From Pedobacter sp. MR2016-24 (GTDB taxonomy: Bacteria; Bacteroidota; Bacteroidia; Sphingobacteriales; Sphingobacteriaceae): a stretch of 64,000 nucleotides of DNA. The DNA lies in the NCBI RefSeq assembly GCF_026239655.1, contig NZ_JAPIVO010000001.1:62001-126000 (forward strand). The letters run 5' to 3'. The notes below the pieces were generated by a model. It saw only the letters and a program-made list of their open reading frames with translations. It was not told the origin of the DNA and ran no database searches. A program made the position numbers and the translations under genes. Positions 8,246 through 16,156 of the stretch are shown one piece after another. Every line of letters begins with the position of its first letter. The first letter of the stretch is position 1.

Positions 8246-9028
8246 TTAAGCGCCTTTAAAATCTGCTTTACGTTTCTCCAAAAAGGCAGTCACCCCTTCT
8301 TTGAAATCTGCTGTTCCAAAACACTTGCCAAATTCTTCAATTTCCACCTCGAATCCGTCTGCAGCAATTGCTCCGGCTGCGTTGACTGCTCTGATTGCAG
8401 CAGCTACGGCAAGCGGCCCTCTCATTTTTATTTTATTCAGAATTTCTTCTGCCTTTCCCATTACTTCGCTAGGCAATACCACGTAATTGACCAGTCCTAT
8501 CCGTTCCGCCTTTTCTGCAGAGATCATATCAGCAGTGGCAATCATTTCAATCGCCCTTCCTTTTCCAACCAATGCAGTTAAACGCTGGGTACCGCCATAA
8601 CCCGGAATCAATCCTAAGGAAACTTCTGGTAATCCCATTTTCGCAGTATCCGCGGCCACCCGTATATGGCAGGCCATGGCCAGTTCCAGCCCACCACCCA
8701 ATGCAAATCCATTGATTGCGGCAACCACTGGCTTCGGACAATTTTCGATGGCATCAAAAACAGTTACATGCCCGTTTCTTGCTAAAGCTTCACCCTGATC
8801 TGTGGTATAACTGGAAAATTCAGATATATCTGCCCCTGCCACGAAAGCCTTTTCTCCTGCACCCGTTAAAATTACGCCTTTCACTTCTTTTTCCGTAGAT
8901 GCGAATGCAAAAACATCGGCCAGCTCAATTAAAGTATCTTTATTTAATGCGTTTAATTTCTGTTCACGGTTAATCGTGATATAAAGCAGGTTATTTTTAA
9001 GTTCTGATAAAATGTTCTGATAAGTCAT
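8246..9028 (-). CDS. Enoyl-CoA hydratase/isomerase (crotonase) family protein
   Basis: 260 residues, full length for a crotonase. The oxyanion-hole segments AFVAGADISEF (about residues 62-72) and GFALGGGLELAMACH are present, and LPEVSLGLIPGYGGTQRL carries the second catalytic glutamate. This fits hydration of 2-enoyl-CoA thioesters (short-chain fatty acid or branched amino-acid degradation), although isomerase or dehydratase activities share the fold. The gene lies 3 bases after the B12-binding-domain gene, so they form a two-gene unit in acyl-CoA metabolism. Confidence 0.93.
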   Translation of the reverse strand: MTYQNILSELKNNLLYITINREQKLNALNKDTLIELADVFAFASTEKEVKGVILTGAGEKAFVAGADISEFSSYTTDQGEALARNGHVTVFDAIENCPKPVVAAINGFALGGGLELAMACHIRVAADTAKMGLPEVSLGLIPGYGGTQRLTALVGKGRAIEMIATADMISAEKAERIGLVNYVVLPSEVMGKAEEILNKIKMRGPLAVAAAIRAVNAAGAIAADGFEVEIEEFGKCFGTADFKEGVTAFLEKRKADFKGA

Positions 9029-9031
9029 GAT

Positions 9032-9451
9032 TTAGAATTGTCGATGTTCAAAAACCCATTCCTGGATATAATTTACGATAGTTTGCATGGTGGTACCCGG
9101 AGCGAACAATGCGCCGACACCAATTTTATGAAGCTGATCCATATCGGCTTCCGGGATGATTCCGCCACCGGTCAGTAATACATTGCTGAGCTGTTTTTCT
9201 TTCATGATGTCAACAATTTTCGGAAAGACGGTCATATGTGCACCTGAGAGGATGGAAATACCTATTGCATCAACATCTTCCTGCAATGCCGTATTCACTA
9301 CCATTTCAGGAGTTTGACGTAATCCTGTGTAAATCACCTCCATACCTGCATCTCTCAGGGAAGTGGCAATCACTTTTGCTCCTCTGTCATGCCCGTCTAA
9401 TCCTACTTTGGCTACTAAAACACGAATTGGTCTATTTAATGTTTTGCTCAT
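9032..9451 (-). CDS. Stand-alone cobalamin-binding domain of methylmalonyl-CoA mutase type
   Basis: 139 residues, consisting of a B12-binding Rossmann domain only. The cobalamin signature is intact: GLDGHDRG (the DxHxxG histidine ligand), SILSGAH, and a GGG turn in [10 protein letters not shown]. It aligns with the C-terminal domain of methylmalonyl-CoA mutase, which in many bacteria is a separate small subunit (mcmA2 type) that joins a TIM-barrel catalytic subunit. No such large subunit is encoded in this window. Its neighbour is a crotonase, suggesting propionate or branched-chain acyl-CoA metabolism. Confidence 0.9.
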   Translation of the reverse strand: MSKTLNRPIRVLVAKVGLDGHDRGAKVIATSLRDAGMEVIYTGLRQTPEMVVNTALQEDVDAIGISILSGAHMTVFPKIVDIMKEKQLSNVLLTGGGIIPEADMDQLHKIGVGALFAPGTTMQTIVNYIQEWVFEHRQF

Positions 9452-9503
9452 AAATTATACCGGTAGTAGATCGTAAATGTAAGTGAAATTAGCTCTTTTA
9501 TGT

Positions 9504-9511
9504 TAACTTTG
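9504..9511 (+). promoter_or_regulatory. Probable -7 element of glnS
   Basis: TAACTTTG matches TAnnTTTG and lies 20 bases before the glnS ATG. No TTTG -33 element is found at the right distance, so only the -7 element is supported. Confidence 0.55.
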
Positions 9512-9531
9512 GATATAAATTTACAGTTTTT

Positions 9532-11193
9532 ATGAGTGAGGAAAGATCATTGAACTTTATTGAAGAGATCATTGAAAACGATTTAAAAGTAGGGAAATAC
9601 GAAACATTAGTTACCCGTTTCCCTCCTGAACCCAACGGATATTTACATATTGGTCACGCAAAGGCCATTTGCTTAAATTTCGGGCTGACCAAAAAATATG
9701 GCGGTTATACTAACCTGAGATTCGATGATACCAACCCGGTAACAGAGAAAACTGAATATGTAGATAGTCAGCAGCAAGACATTAAATGGCTTGGCTTTGA
9801 ATGGAAAAACGAATTATATACCTCAGATTATTTTGATACGCTGTATGATTTTGCTGTTACGCTGATAGAAAAAGGCCTGGCCTATGTAGATCATGGTACT
9901 GCAGACGAAATTGCTGCCCTTAAAGGCACACCTACAGAACCGGGATCAGCTAGTCCATACCGTAGCCGCAGCATAACAGAAAACCTGGAGCTGTTCAGTA
10001 AAATGAAAGCTGGTGATTTTGAGGACGGGGTTTGTATACTACGTGCAAAAATTGATATGACCAGCCCGAATATGCTGATGCGCGATCCTATCATTTACCG
10101 TATTAAACATGCTGAACATCACCGTACGGGCAATAAATGGTGTATTTATCCGATGTACGACTTTGCGCATGGACAAAGCGATAGTATTGAAGAAATTACA
10201 CACTCTATTTGTACGCTTGAATATGTTTCTCACCGGGAACTGTATGACTGGTTTATTGAGAAACTGGAAATCTTCCCCTCCAAACAGTATGAATTTGCCC
10301 GCTTAAACCTGACCTATACGGTAATGAGCAAGCGTAAATTATTGCAGCTGGTGAATGATGGAATTGTTAGCGGATGGAATGATCCGCGCATGCCTACCAT
10401 CAGCGGTTTAAGAAGAAGAGGATATACACCAGAAAGTATCCGCGAATTCTGCGAAAGAATTGGTATTGCCAAAAGAGAGAACCTGATAGAATTGAGTTTA
10501 CTTGAATTCTGTGTGCGTGAACATTTGAATAAGACCTCAAACCGCGTAATGGCAGTTTTAGACCCTATTAAACTGATCATCACGAACTACCCTGAAGGCA
10601 AGGAGGAGACTTTGATTGGAGAAAACAATCCTGAAGCGGAAGATAAAGGCGGAACGAGAGAAATTCCATTTAGCAGCGAGCTCTGGATCGAACGTGAGGA
10701 TTTCATGGAAGAGCCAGCAAAAAAATGGTTCAGATTAGCTCCTGGTGCGATGGTACGACTTAAAAATGCGTACATCGTGAAGTGTGATGATTTCAGGAAG
10801 GATGCCGATGGTAATGTAACGGAGATCTACTGTACCTACATTCCTGAATCTAAAAGTGGTGAAGATACCAGCGAAATCCATGTAAAGGGAACTATTCACT
10901 GGGTAAGCACAGCACATGCTAAAACTGCAGAAGTAAGAATTTACGATAGATTGTTCTCTGTAGAATCACCAGATAGTGAAGACGGTGATTTTAAAGACTA
11001 CCTGAATAAAGATAGTGTGAAAGTGATTAAACAAGCGTATATAGAGCCTTTCCTGGCCAATGCAGATCTTGATTCACGTTACCAGTTTATTCGTAAAGGC
11101 TATTACTGTCTGGATACGGATTCTACTCCGGAACAACTGGTTTTCAACCAGACTGTCGGATTAAAAGACGCCTGGGCAAAAGCGAAGAAGTAA
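9532..11193 (+). CDS. glnS: Glutamine--tRNA ligase
   Basis: 553 residues, similar to E. coli GlnRS. Class I signatures are HIGH within PPEPNGYLHIGHAKA (about residues 35-45) and a KMSKS-type loop VMSKRKLLQ. The C-terminal half contains the two beta-barrel anticodon-binding domains. It charges tRNA-Gln directly. Together with the discriminating-type gltX at 21936-23447 this means the organism need not rely on the Glu-tRNA(Gln) amidotransferase route. It is monocistronic, with a -7 element upstream and a strong terminator downstream. Confidence 0.98.
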   Translation: MSEERSLNFIEEIIENDLKVGKYETLVTRFPPEPNGYLHIGHAKAICLNFGLTKKYGGYTNLRFDDTNPVTEKTEYVDSQQQDIKWLGFEWKNELYTSDYFDTLYDFAVTLIEKGLAYVDHGTADEIAALKGTPTEPGSASPYRSRSITENLELFSKMKAGDFEDGVCILRAKIDMTSPNMLMRDPIIYRIKHAEHHRTGNKWCIYPMYDFAHGQSDSIEEITHSICTLEYVSHRELYDWFIEKLEIFPSKQYEFARLNLTYTVMSKRKLLQLVNDGIVSGWNDPRMPTISGLRRRGYTPESIREFCERIGIAKRENLIELSLLEFCVREHLNKTSNRVMAVLDPIKLIITNYPEGKEETLIGENNPEAEDKGGTREIPFSSELWIEREDFMEEPAKKWFRLAPGAMVRLKNAYIVKCDDFRKDADGNVTEIYCTYIPESKSGEDTSEIHVKGTIHWVSTAHAKTAEVRIYDRLFSVESPDSEDGDFKDYLNKDSVKVIKQAYIEPFLANADLDSRYQFIRKGYYCLDTDSTPEQLVFNQTVGLKDAWAKAKK

Positions 11194-11212
11194 TTGCCTC
11201 AGTTATAAACAG

Positions 11213-11254
11213 AAATGCGGGTATATGATTCTCACGATATACCCGCATTTTTTT
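11213..11254 (+). terminator. Terminator after glnS
   Basis: A perfect 14-bp stem (11213-11226 with 11237-11250) around a 10-base loop is followed by a T-run. It lies 19 bases after the glnS stop and may also act on the convergent amidase gene. Confidence 0.92.
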
Positions 11255-11287
11255 AATTGACATTTCCAGATAAGACCTGCCTTCTCT

Positions 11288-12121
11288 TTAATATTTTTTG
11301 TACAAATTAAACAGGATCATCATTTCCGATGCGGATAGCGCAGGGTTAATATTTGTTTGTATAAAATGTCTCTTAAAAGCAATAATAGCGGCATTGAGGT
11401 TGCTCACATCATAACCGATCACTCGTAATGCAACTGCCGGACTAAATTCAGGCGGCGGGATTTGCAGTACGGCATCATACCACAGGCCATAACCTTGTTC
11501 AGCTAATTTTTTCCATGGGAAGTTATTGGGATCCTGTTTTCTTTTTGGAGCGATATCAGAATGCCCTATAAAATTTGCAGACGGAATATTATATTTAGTC
11601 TTCAGTGTAGAAAGCAAGGTGATCAGACTGCTAATCTGCACGTCCGAATAAGGTTCATTACCATTGTTATCCAGTTCGATCCCTAATGATGAAGAATTAA
11701 GATCAGTATCATTTCCCCATTTAGCGGCACCTGCATGGTTCGCTCTCAGGTAATCGTTCACCATTTGTACCACTTTTCCGTCACGACCAACAATATAATG
11801 TGCACTCGTCTCGGTTTTTTTAATCAGAAATGTTTTTATGGTCTGAGCGGTAGAATCCTGTGCCGTGTGGTGAAGAATGACGAAATTGGGCTTGCGAATA
11901 CCAAAATTCACGGAGCCAATAAATGTCTGTTCATTCACTGGCATGGAATCTATCATTTGCTTCGGCGGAGGCACTGTTGCCAGGGTTTCTCCAAACTCCT
12001 TTGCCTGCTCTTTATATATTTTATTTGTTGCCGCATATTTGTTTGTAGAACAAGAAGTAAAGGTCAGTGCTGCAGAAAATGCTAAAAGGGATAATTTTTT
12101 GTAACTGTATTTTTTGATCAT
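11288..12121 (-). CDS. N-acetylmuramoyl-L-alanine amidase lipoprotein (Amidase_2/AmpD fold)
   Basis: 277 residues. A signal peptide ends in a lipobox (ALTFTSC, cysteine about 24), so this is a lipoprotein of the cell envelope. The catalytic Amidase_2 domain spans about residues 75-215. Zinc ligands are visible in VILHHTA (about residue 82) and in HSDIAPKRKQDPNNFPW, and GIELDNNG is a typical core strand. It cleaves the bond between MurNAc and L-Ala in peptidoglycan. The C-terminal part (about 215-277) resembles a small helical peptidoglycan-binding extension, less certain. It is transcribed toward glnS and away from the peptidase gene at 12293. Confidence 0.93.
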   Translation of the reverse strand: MIKKYSYKKLSLLAFSAALTFTSCSTNKYAATNKIYKEQAKEFGETLATVPPPKQMIDSMPVNEQTFIGSVNFGIRKPNFVILHHTAQDSTAQTIKTFLIKKTETSAHYIVGRDGKVVQMVNDYLRANHAGAAKWGNDTDLNSSSLGIELDNNGNEPYSDVQISSLITLLSTLKTKYNIPSANFIGHSDIAPKRKQDPNNFPWKKLAEQGYGLWYDAVLQIPPPEFSPAVALRVIGYDVSNLNAAIIAFKRHFIQTNINPALSASEMMILFNLYKKY

Positions 12122-12292
12122 TTTGTAATTGTGAGCCGTTAAATTACCTTTTTTTATATAAATGCACCTGATTTAACTAAAGTTTATGCCTGATTTATAT
12201 TTTTTCCTAATTTAGTTGCGTTGAAAAAAGCAACTTGTTTTAAGCAGGACAAAAGACACAACAAATACCAGGAAAAACGCAATACATTCTAA

Positions 12293-13981
12293 ATGAAGAA
12301 CATCAACAAAGCAACCCTGTGTTTTATGGGAAGCGCACTCCTTGCAGGTTTTACTTCCTGCACCAATACAACTGGCACTAAAATAGTTAAAACTGAAAAA
12401 AATACGGCAGTAGCAGTTAAAGATAGTCTTCAGGACTATGTTAATCAGAGATTAGCAATCTATGAACCTGTAAAGCTGACAACAAACCTGAATGCGCTCA
12501 GCCCTAATCAGCGTAAGGTATTGCCTTTGCTCATTCAGGCCGCTCAGATCATGGACGAACTTTTCTGGAAACAGACTTATCCGCAAAGGGACAGCCTGCT
12601 GGCAAAAGTAAAAGACGAAAAGACAAAAGCATTTATCAAGATAAATTACGGCCCCTGGGACAGACTTAATGGGGATAAACCATTTATTGCGGGTATCGGA
12701 CCAAAACCAGAGGGTGCTACATTCTATCCGGCTGGTATTACCAAAGAGGAGATAGAAAAGGTACAACTGAAAGACAAATTCAATGCCTATTCTGTGATTC
12801 AAAAAGATTCCCTGGGAAAACTGATTACAGTTCCTTATCGCGTGTTATTTGCAGCAGACCTACAAAGAGCATCAAATTTATTGAAACAGGCAGCTTTGCT
12901 TTCTGAAGATGCCGGTTTTAAAAAATACCTCAACCTGCGGGCTGATGCATTGGTAACAGATAATTATTCGCCGAGCGATTACGCATGGCTGGATATGAAA
13001 ACCAATGTCCTTGATATCATTATCGGCCCTATAGAGAATTACGAAGATAAGCTGTTTAATGCCCGCAGTTCTTTTGAAGCTTATGTACTGGTGAAAGATA
13101 AGGTATGGAGCAAGAAACTCGCAAAATATGTAAGTATGCTGCCTGAATTACAAAAAGGATTACCCGTGCCTGAAAAATATAAAAAAGAAAAACCAGGTAC
13201 TGATTCTGAACTGAATGCTTATGATGTGGTTTATTATGCAGGTGATTGCAATGCGGGCTCTAAAACGATTGCCGTAAACCTCCCTAATGATGAACTCATT
13301 CAACAGAAGAAGGGCACACGCCGTTCCCAGCTGAAAAATGCAATGAAAGCCAAATTTGATAAGATCTTAGTGCCAATTGCGAATGAATTGATTGACAAAG
13401 ACCAGCAGCAATATGTAAATTTTGATGCTTTCTTCTCGAATGTAATGTTCCATGAAGTTGCACATGGATTAGGTATTAAGAAAACGGTTAATGGCAAGGG
13501 CTTCGTAAAAGCAGCGCTAAAGGAGCAATATAGCTGGCTGGAAGAAGGAAAAGCGGATATCCTGGGTTTATACATGGTAACCGGCCTGCTTAAAAAAGGA
13601 GAGTTAAAAGGGGATATCAAAACTTTTTATACCACCTTTATGGCCGGGATCCTGCGTTCAGTAAGGTTCGGCGCCGCGAGTGCACACGGACAGGCCAATA
13701 TGCAGTGTTTCAATTATTTCCAGGAAAAAGGTGCATTTATCAGAACTGAAAGCGGCACCTACAAGGTAGATTTTACCAAATTCGCGACCGCGATGAACGG
13801 ACTGAGTAATGTGATCCTTACGCTACAAGGGAATGGCGACAAAGCCGGGGTAGAAAAACTCCAGAAAGAGAAAGCTGTGATCAGTCCAGCGCTACAATCG
13901 GATCTGGACAGACTAAGTAAAAAAGGTATTCCGGTCGACATTGTTTTTGAGCAGGGCGTCGACGTGTTAGGGGTTAACTAA
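12293..13981 (+). CDS. M49-like (dipeptidyl-peptidase III related) zinc peptidase lipoprotein
   Basis: 562 residues. A signal peptide ends in lipobox AGFTSC (Cys23), pointing to a periplasmic or outer-membrane lipoprotein. The zinc site is FHEVAHGLG (about residues 387-391) with EEGKADILG about 45 residues later. This is the HExxH plus EExxAD pattern of the DPP III clan. Classical DPP III has the longer HExxGH, so this belongs to the pentapeptide branch. The C-terminal half is mostly helical. It probably removes dipeptides or acts as a related peptidase or hydrolase, and some homologues are labelled only Zn-dependent hydrolase. It is monocistronic and divergent from the amidase gene. Confidence 0.87.
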   Translation: MKNINKATLCFMGSALLAGFTSCTNTTGTKIVKTEKNTAVAVKDSLQDYVNQRLAIYEPVKLTTNLNALSPNQRKVLPLLIQAAQIMDELFWKQTYPQRDSLLAKVKDEKTKAFIKINYGPWDRLNGDKPFIAGIGPKPEGATFYPAGITKEEIEKVQLKDKFNAYSVIQKDSLGKLITVPYRVLFAADLQRASNLLKQAALLSEDAGFKKYLNLRADALVTDNYSPSDYAWLDMKTNVLDIIIGPIENYEDKLFNARSSFEAYVLVKDKVWSKKLAKYVSMLPELQKGLPVPEKYKKEKPGTDSELNAYDVVYYAGDCNAGSKTIAVNLPNDELIQQKKGTRRSQLKNAMKAKFDKILVPIANELIDKDQQQYVNFDAFFSNVMFHEVAHGLGIKKTVNGKGFVKAALKEQYSWLEEGKADILGLYMVTGLLKKGELKGDIKTFYTTFMAGILRSVRFGAASAHGQANMQCFNYFQEKGAFIRTESGTYKVDFTKFATAMNGLSNVILTLQGNGDKAGVEKLQKEKAVISPALQSDLDRLSKKGIPVDIVFEQGVDVLGVN

Positions 13982-13992
13982 GTATAAAAGGA

Positions 13993-14361
13993 TTAAGCTG
14001 GAAGGTGTTTTAATATAATATCTTCCAGTTCATGAATATCAAAAGGCTTGGACAAATAACCGTCTGCGCCGGCCTGATCTGCAAGAGACATCACATCATT
14101 ATTAGCAGAAAAATAGATTACTGGTATATTCTTTAGGTTTTCATCACTTTTTAGCTCTCTGGTGGCATCAATTCCCCCAACATCAGGTAACCAGTTATCC
14201 ATAAAGATAATGTCCGGTATATAGGCTGAAACCTGGTCTATAATATTATTAGAAGTAGATGATGTTTTAATCTCATATCCTGCATCTTCCAGAATAATAG
14301 TACACAGTTCCAGAATGTCAGTATTATCATCAAAAATGAATACTTTTTTTTGCTCAGCCAT
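13993..14361 (-). CDS. Single-domain response regulator
   Basis: 122 residues, a receiver domain alone: acidic pocket FIFDDN (Asp11, Asp12), phospho-acceptor Asp55 in IFMDNWLP, conserved threonine/serine position in YFSANND, and lysine in LSKPFD. There is no output domain, so it works by protein contact. It is the last gene of the six-gene signalling operon, 13 bases after cheB, and probably receives phosphate from one of the two hybrid kinases upstream. Confidence 0.94.
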   Translation of the reverse strand: MAEQKKVFIFDDNTDILELCTIILEDAGYEIKTSSTSNNIIDQVSAYIPDIIFMDNWLPDVGGIDATRELKSDENLKNIPVIYFSANNDVMSLADQAGADGYLSKPFDIHELEDIILKHLPA

Positions 14362-14374
14362 TTATATCAAATCT

Positions 14375-14938
14375 TTAGGACAACAAATTTATAAAATCTG
14401 CCATATCTTCTATGGGTAAAATGTAATCAATTTTTACCTGCGCCGCAGCCTGGGCAGGCATGTAAGAAACCTGGGCCGATTGCGGATCCTGAATCACCGC
14501 TGTTCCACCCCATGCTTTTACACTTTTTAAGCCGTTCACACCATCAGAATTAGATCCCGACAACAATAAACATACTAGTTTTTCTTTATATACTTCTGCT
14601 GCAGTTTGAAAAGTAGCATCAATTGCAGGTCTCGAATAATTAATTTTTTCCGAATAGTCGAGAGAGAAAGTATGATCCTGCTCAATCAATGTATGATAAT
14701 CAGAAGGCGCAATATAGACAGTCCCCGGCCTTAGCACCTCTTTCTCATCTATTTCCTTCACCAGTAGCTTTGTACGTCCTGATAATAATTCTGGTAATAG
14801 AGAGTCAGCCCCATTTTTTCTATGGATAACAATAGTAATTGGGAAATTAAGATCAGGTTTGATCAGTGGCAGTACTTTGAGCAGCACGTCCAGGCTTCCG
14901 GCAGAACCGCCAATTATTAGTGCATCACATTTATTCAT
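14375..14938 (-). CDS. cheB: CheB-type protein-glutamate methylesterase domain without a receiver
   Basis: 187 residues from the ATG at 14938. An earlier ATG at 14956 lies inside cheR, while the chosen one forms TGATG with the cheR stop. The catalytic triad of CheB is visible: Ser12 in GGSAGS, His39 in TIVIHRK, and Asp132 in SGSNSDGVNG. The N-terminal receiver found in chemotaxis CheB is absent. In enteric bacteria CheB removes methyl groups from chemoreceptors, but no methyl-accepting receptor or flagellar gene is in the window. With the adjacent cheR it probably adjusts the neighbouring kinases or another target. Confidence 0.92.
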   Translation of the reverse strand: MNKCDALIIGGSAGSLDVLLKVLPLIKPDLNFPITIVIHRKNGADSLLPELLSGRTKLLVKEIDEKEVLRPGTVYIAPSDYHTLIEQDHTFSLDYSEKINYSRPAIDATFQTAAEVYKEKLVCLLLSGSNSDGVNGLKSVKAWGGTAVIQDPQSAQVSYMPAQAAAQVKIDYILPIEDMADFINLLS

Positions 14939-15765
14939 CAGTTGGTCTTCCTCCAAATTTTTTCTCCAGGCAATCTTTTATAACTTTTTGAGATCTGCGA
15001 AAAATCCAGTGTTTCCTTTGTTCCAAGAGCAAGATAACCTAATCCTTCAAGACTGTCATCAAAAAGGGCCAAAACTTTGTGCTGCAAATCACGGTCGAAA
15101 TAAATCAGCACATTTCTACACAATATCAATTGGAACTCATTAAATGAATGATCGGATACCAGATTATGCGTAGAAAAAATAATCTTGCTTTTTAATTCCT
15201 CATTAAATTTTGCCAGAGAATAATTAGCCGTATAATAACTTGAAAAATCGTTTGTACCTCCTGATGAAATATAGTTCTCCGAATATTGCTTCATCTGGCT
15301 CATGGCAAACATACTTTGTGCAGCTTTCTCCAGCACTACAGGATTGAGATCTGTGGCATAAATAAGCGATTTGTGCAATAAATTCAGCTCTTTCAACAGG
15401 ATAGAGATAGAATATGCTTCTTCCCCTGTAGAACAACCCGCTACCCAGATACGGATAAACGGGTAAGTTCCCAATTTAGGAAGTACCTCGTTCCTTAGTG
15501 TTTTAAAAAAAAGCGGATCCCTGAACATTTCTGTCACATTTACGGTGATCTGCTCTACAAAGCGCTTAAAATAACCATGCTCACTTTTAATCTTATACCT
15601 GAACTCGGCAAAACCCGGGATCTTGTCAAGCGAGTATAACCTTAGTATTCTTCTTTTTAAAGACGCCCTGGAATAACCTGTAAAATCATACCCATAATAC
15701 TCCAGCAGATCTGACAATAAAACCTCTACCTGCTCATCCGTAATTACGGGTAGTTCTATGCTCAT
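14938..15765 (-). CDS. cheR: CheR-type protein-glutamate O-methyltransferase
   Basis: 275 residues. The N-terminal helical domain (about 1-75) is followed by a SAM-dependent methyltransferase fold. Motifs: TVNVTEMFRDP, the SAM site WVAGCSTGEEAYSIS (about 108-122), YATDLNP, and LILCRNVLIYFD. All are typical of CheR. It overlaps the upstream response-regulator gene by one base (TAATG) and the downstream cheB by one (TGATG), so the three are coupled. No TPR or receiver is fused. Its methyl-acceptor is not in the window. The long coiled-coil linker of the hybrid kinase at 16157-19741 is a conceivable target, which is speculation. Confidence 0.94.
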   Translation of the reverse strand: MSIELPVITDEQVEVLLSDLLEYYGYDFTGYSRASLKRRILRLYSLDKIPGFAEFRYKIKSEHGYFKRFVEQITVNVTEMFRDPLFFKTLRNEVLPKLGTYPFIRIWVAGCSTGEEAYSISILLKELNLLHKSLIYATDLNPVVLEKAAQSMFAMSQMKQYSENYISSGGTNDFSSYYTANYSLAKFNEELKSKIIFSTHNLVSDHSFNEFQLILCRNVLIYFDRDLQHKVLALFDDSLEGLGYLALGTKETLDFSQISKSYKRLPGEKIWRKTN

Positions 15766-16136
15766 TAAATATATTTTACAAGTAAATCAGTTAAACTATC
15801 TACGTTAATGGGTTTAGATACATAACCAACAGCACCCGCTTCAAGGCAACGCTCTTTATCACCAACCATGGCCTGTGCTGTAACAGCAATCACAGGAATA
15901 TCTTTCAGGACAGGATTTGCATTCATCACCGCCATGGCCTGATAACCATCCATTCCCGGCATCATCATATCCATCAGCACCACAGCAATGTCAGGTTGCT
16001 CCTCCAAAAGCTGCAGTCCTTCTACTCCACCTATTGCAGACAAACAGCTATATCCCTTTGCTTTTAAAACAGCTGTCAGGGCAAATATATTCCTGTTGTC
16101 ATCATCAATAATCAGTACTTTTTTTGTATCTGGCAT
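15765..16136 (-). CDS. Single-domain response regulator, paralogue of the kinase's last receiver
   Basis: 123 residues, a receiver domain only. It has VLIIDDDNRNIFAL, phospho-acceptor Asp56 in VLMDMMMPGMDGY, AVTAQAM and the lysine of YVSKPI. It is strikingly like the third receiver of the adjacent hybrid kinase (DDDVRNIFSL, LMDMMMPEMDGY, AVTAKAMMGD, YISKPV), suggesting local duplication. It lies 20 bases after the kinase gene and overlaps cheR by one base. A DDDxRNIF signature is common in receivers attached to CheR/CheB-associated kinases. Confidence 0.95.
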   Translation of the reverse strand: MPDTKKVLIIDDDNRNIFALTAVLKAKGYSCLSAIGGVEGLQLLEEQPDIAVVLMDMMMPGMDGYQAMAVMNANPVLKDIPVIAVTAQAMVGDKERCLEAGAVGYVSKPINVDSLTDLLVKYI

Positions 16137-16156
16137 ATCGCTAAAACATTGTTTTT

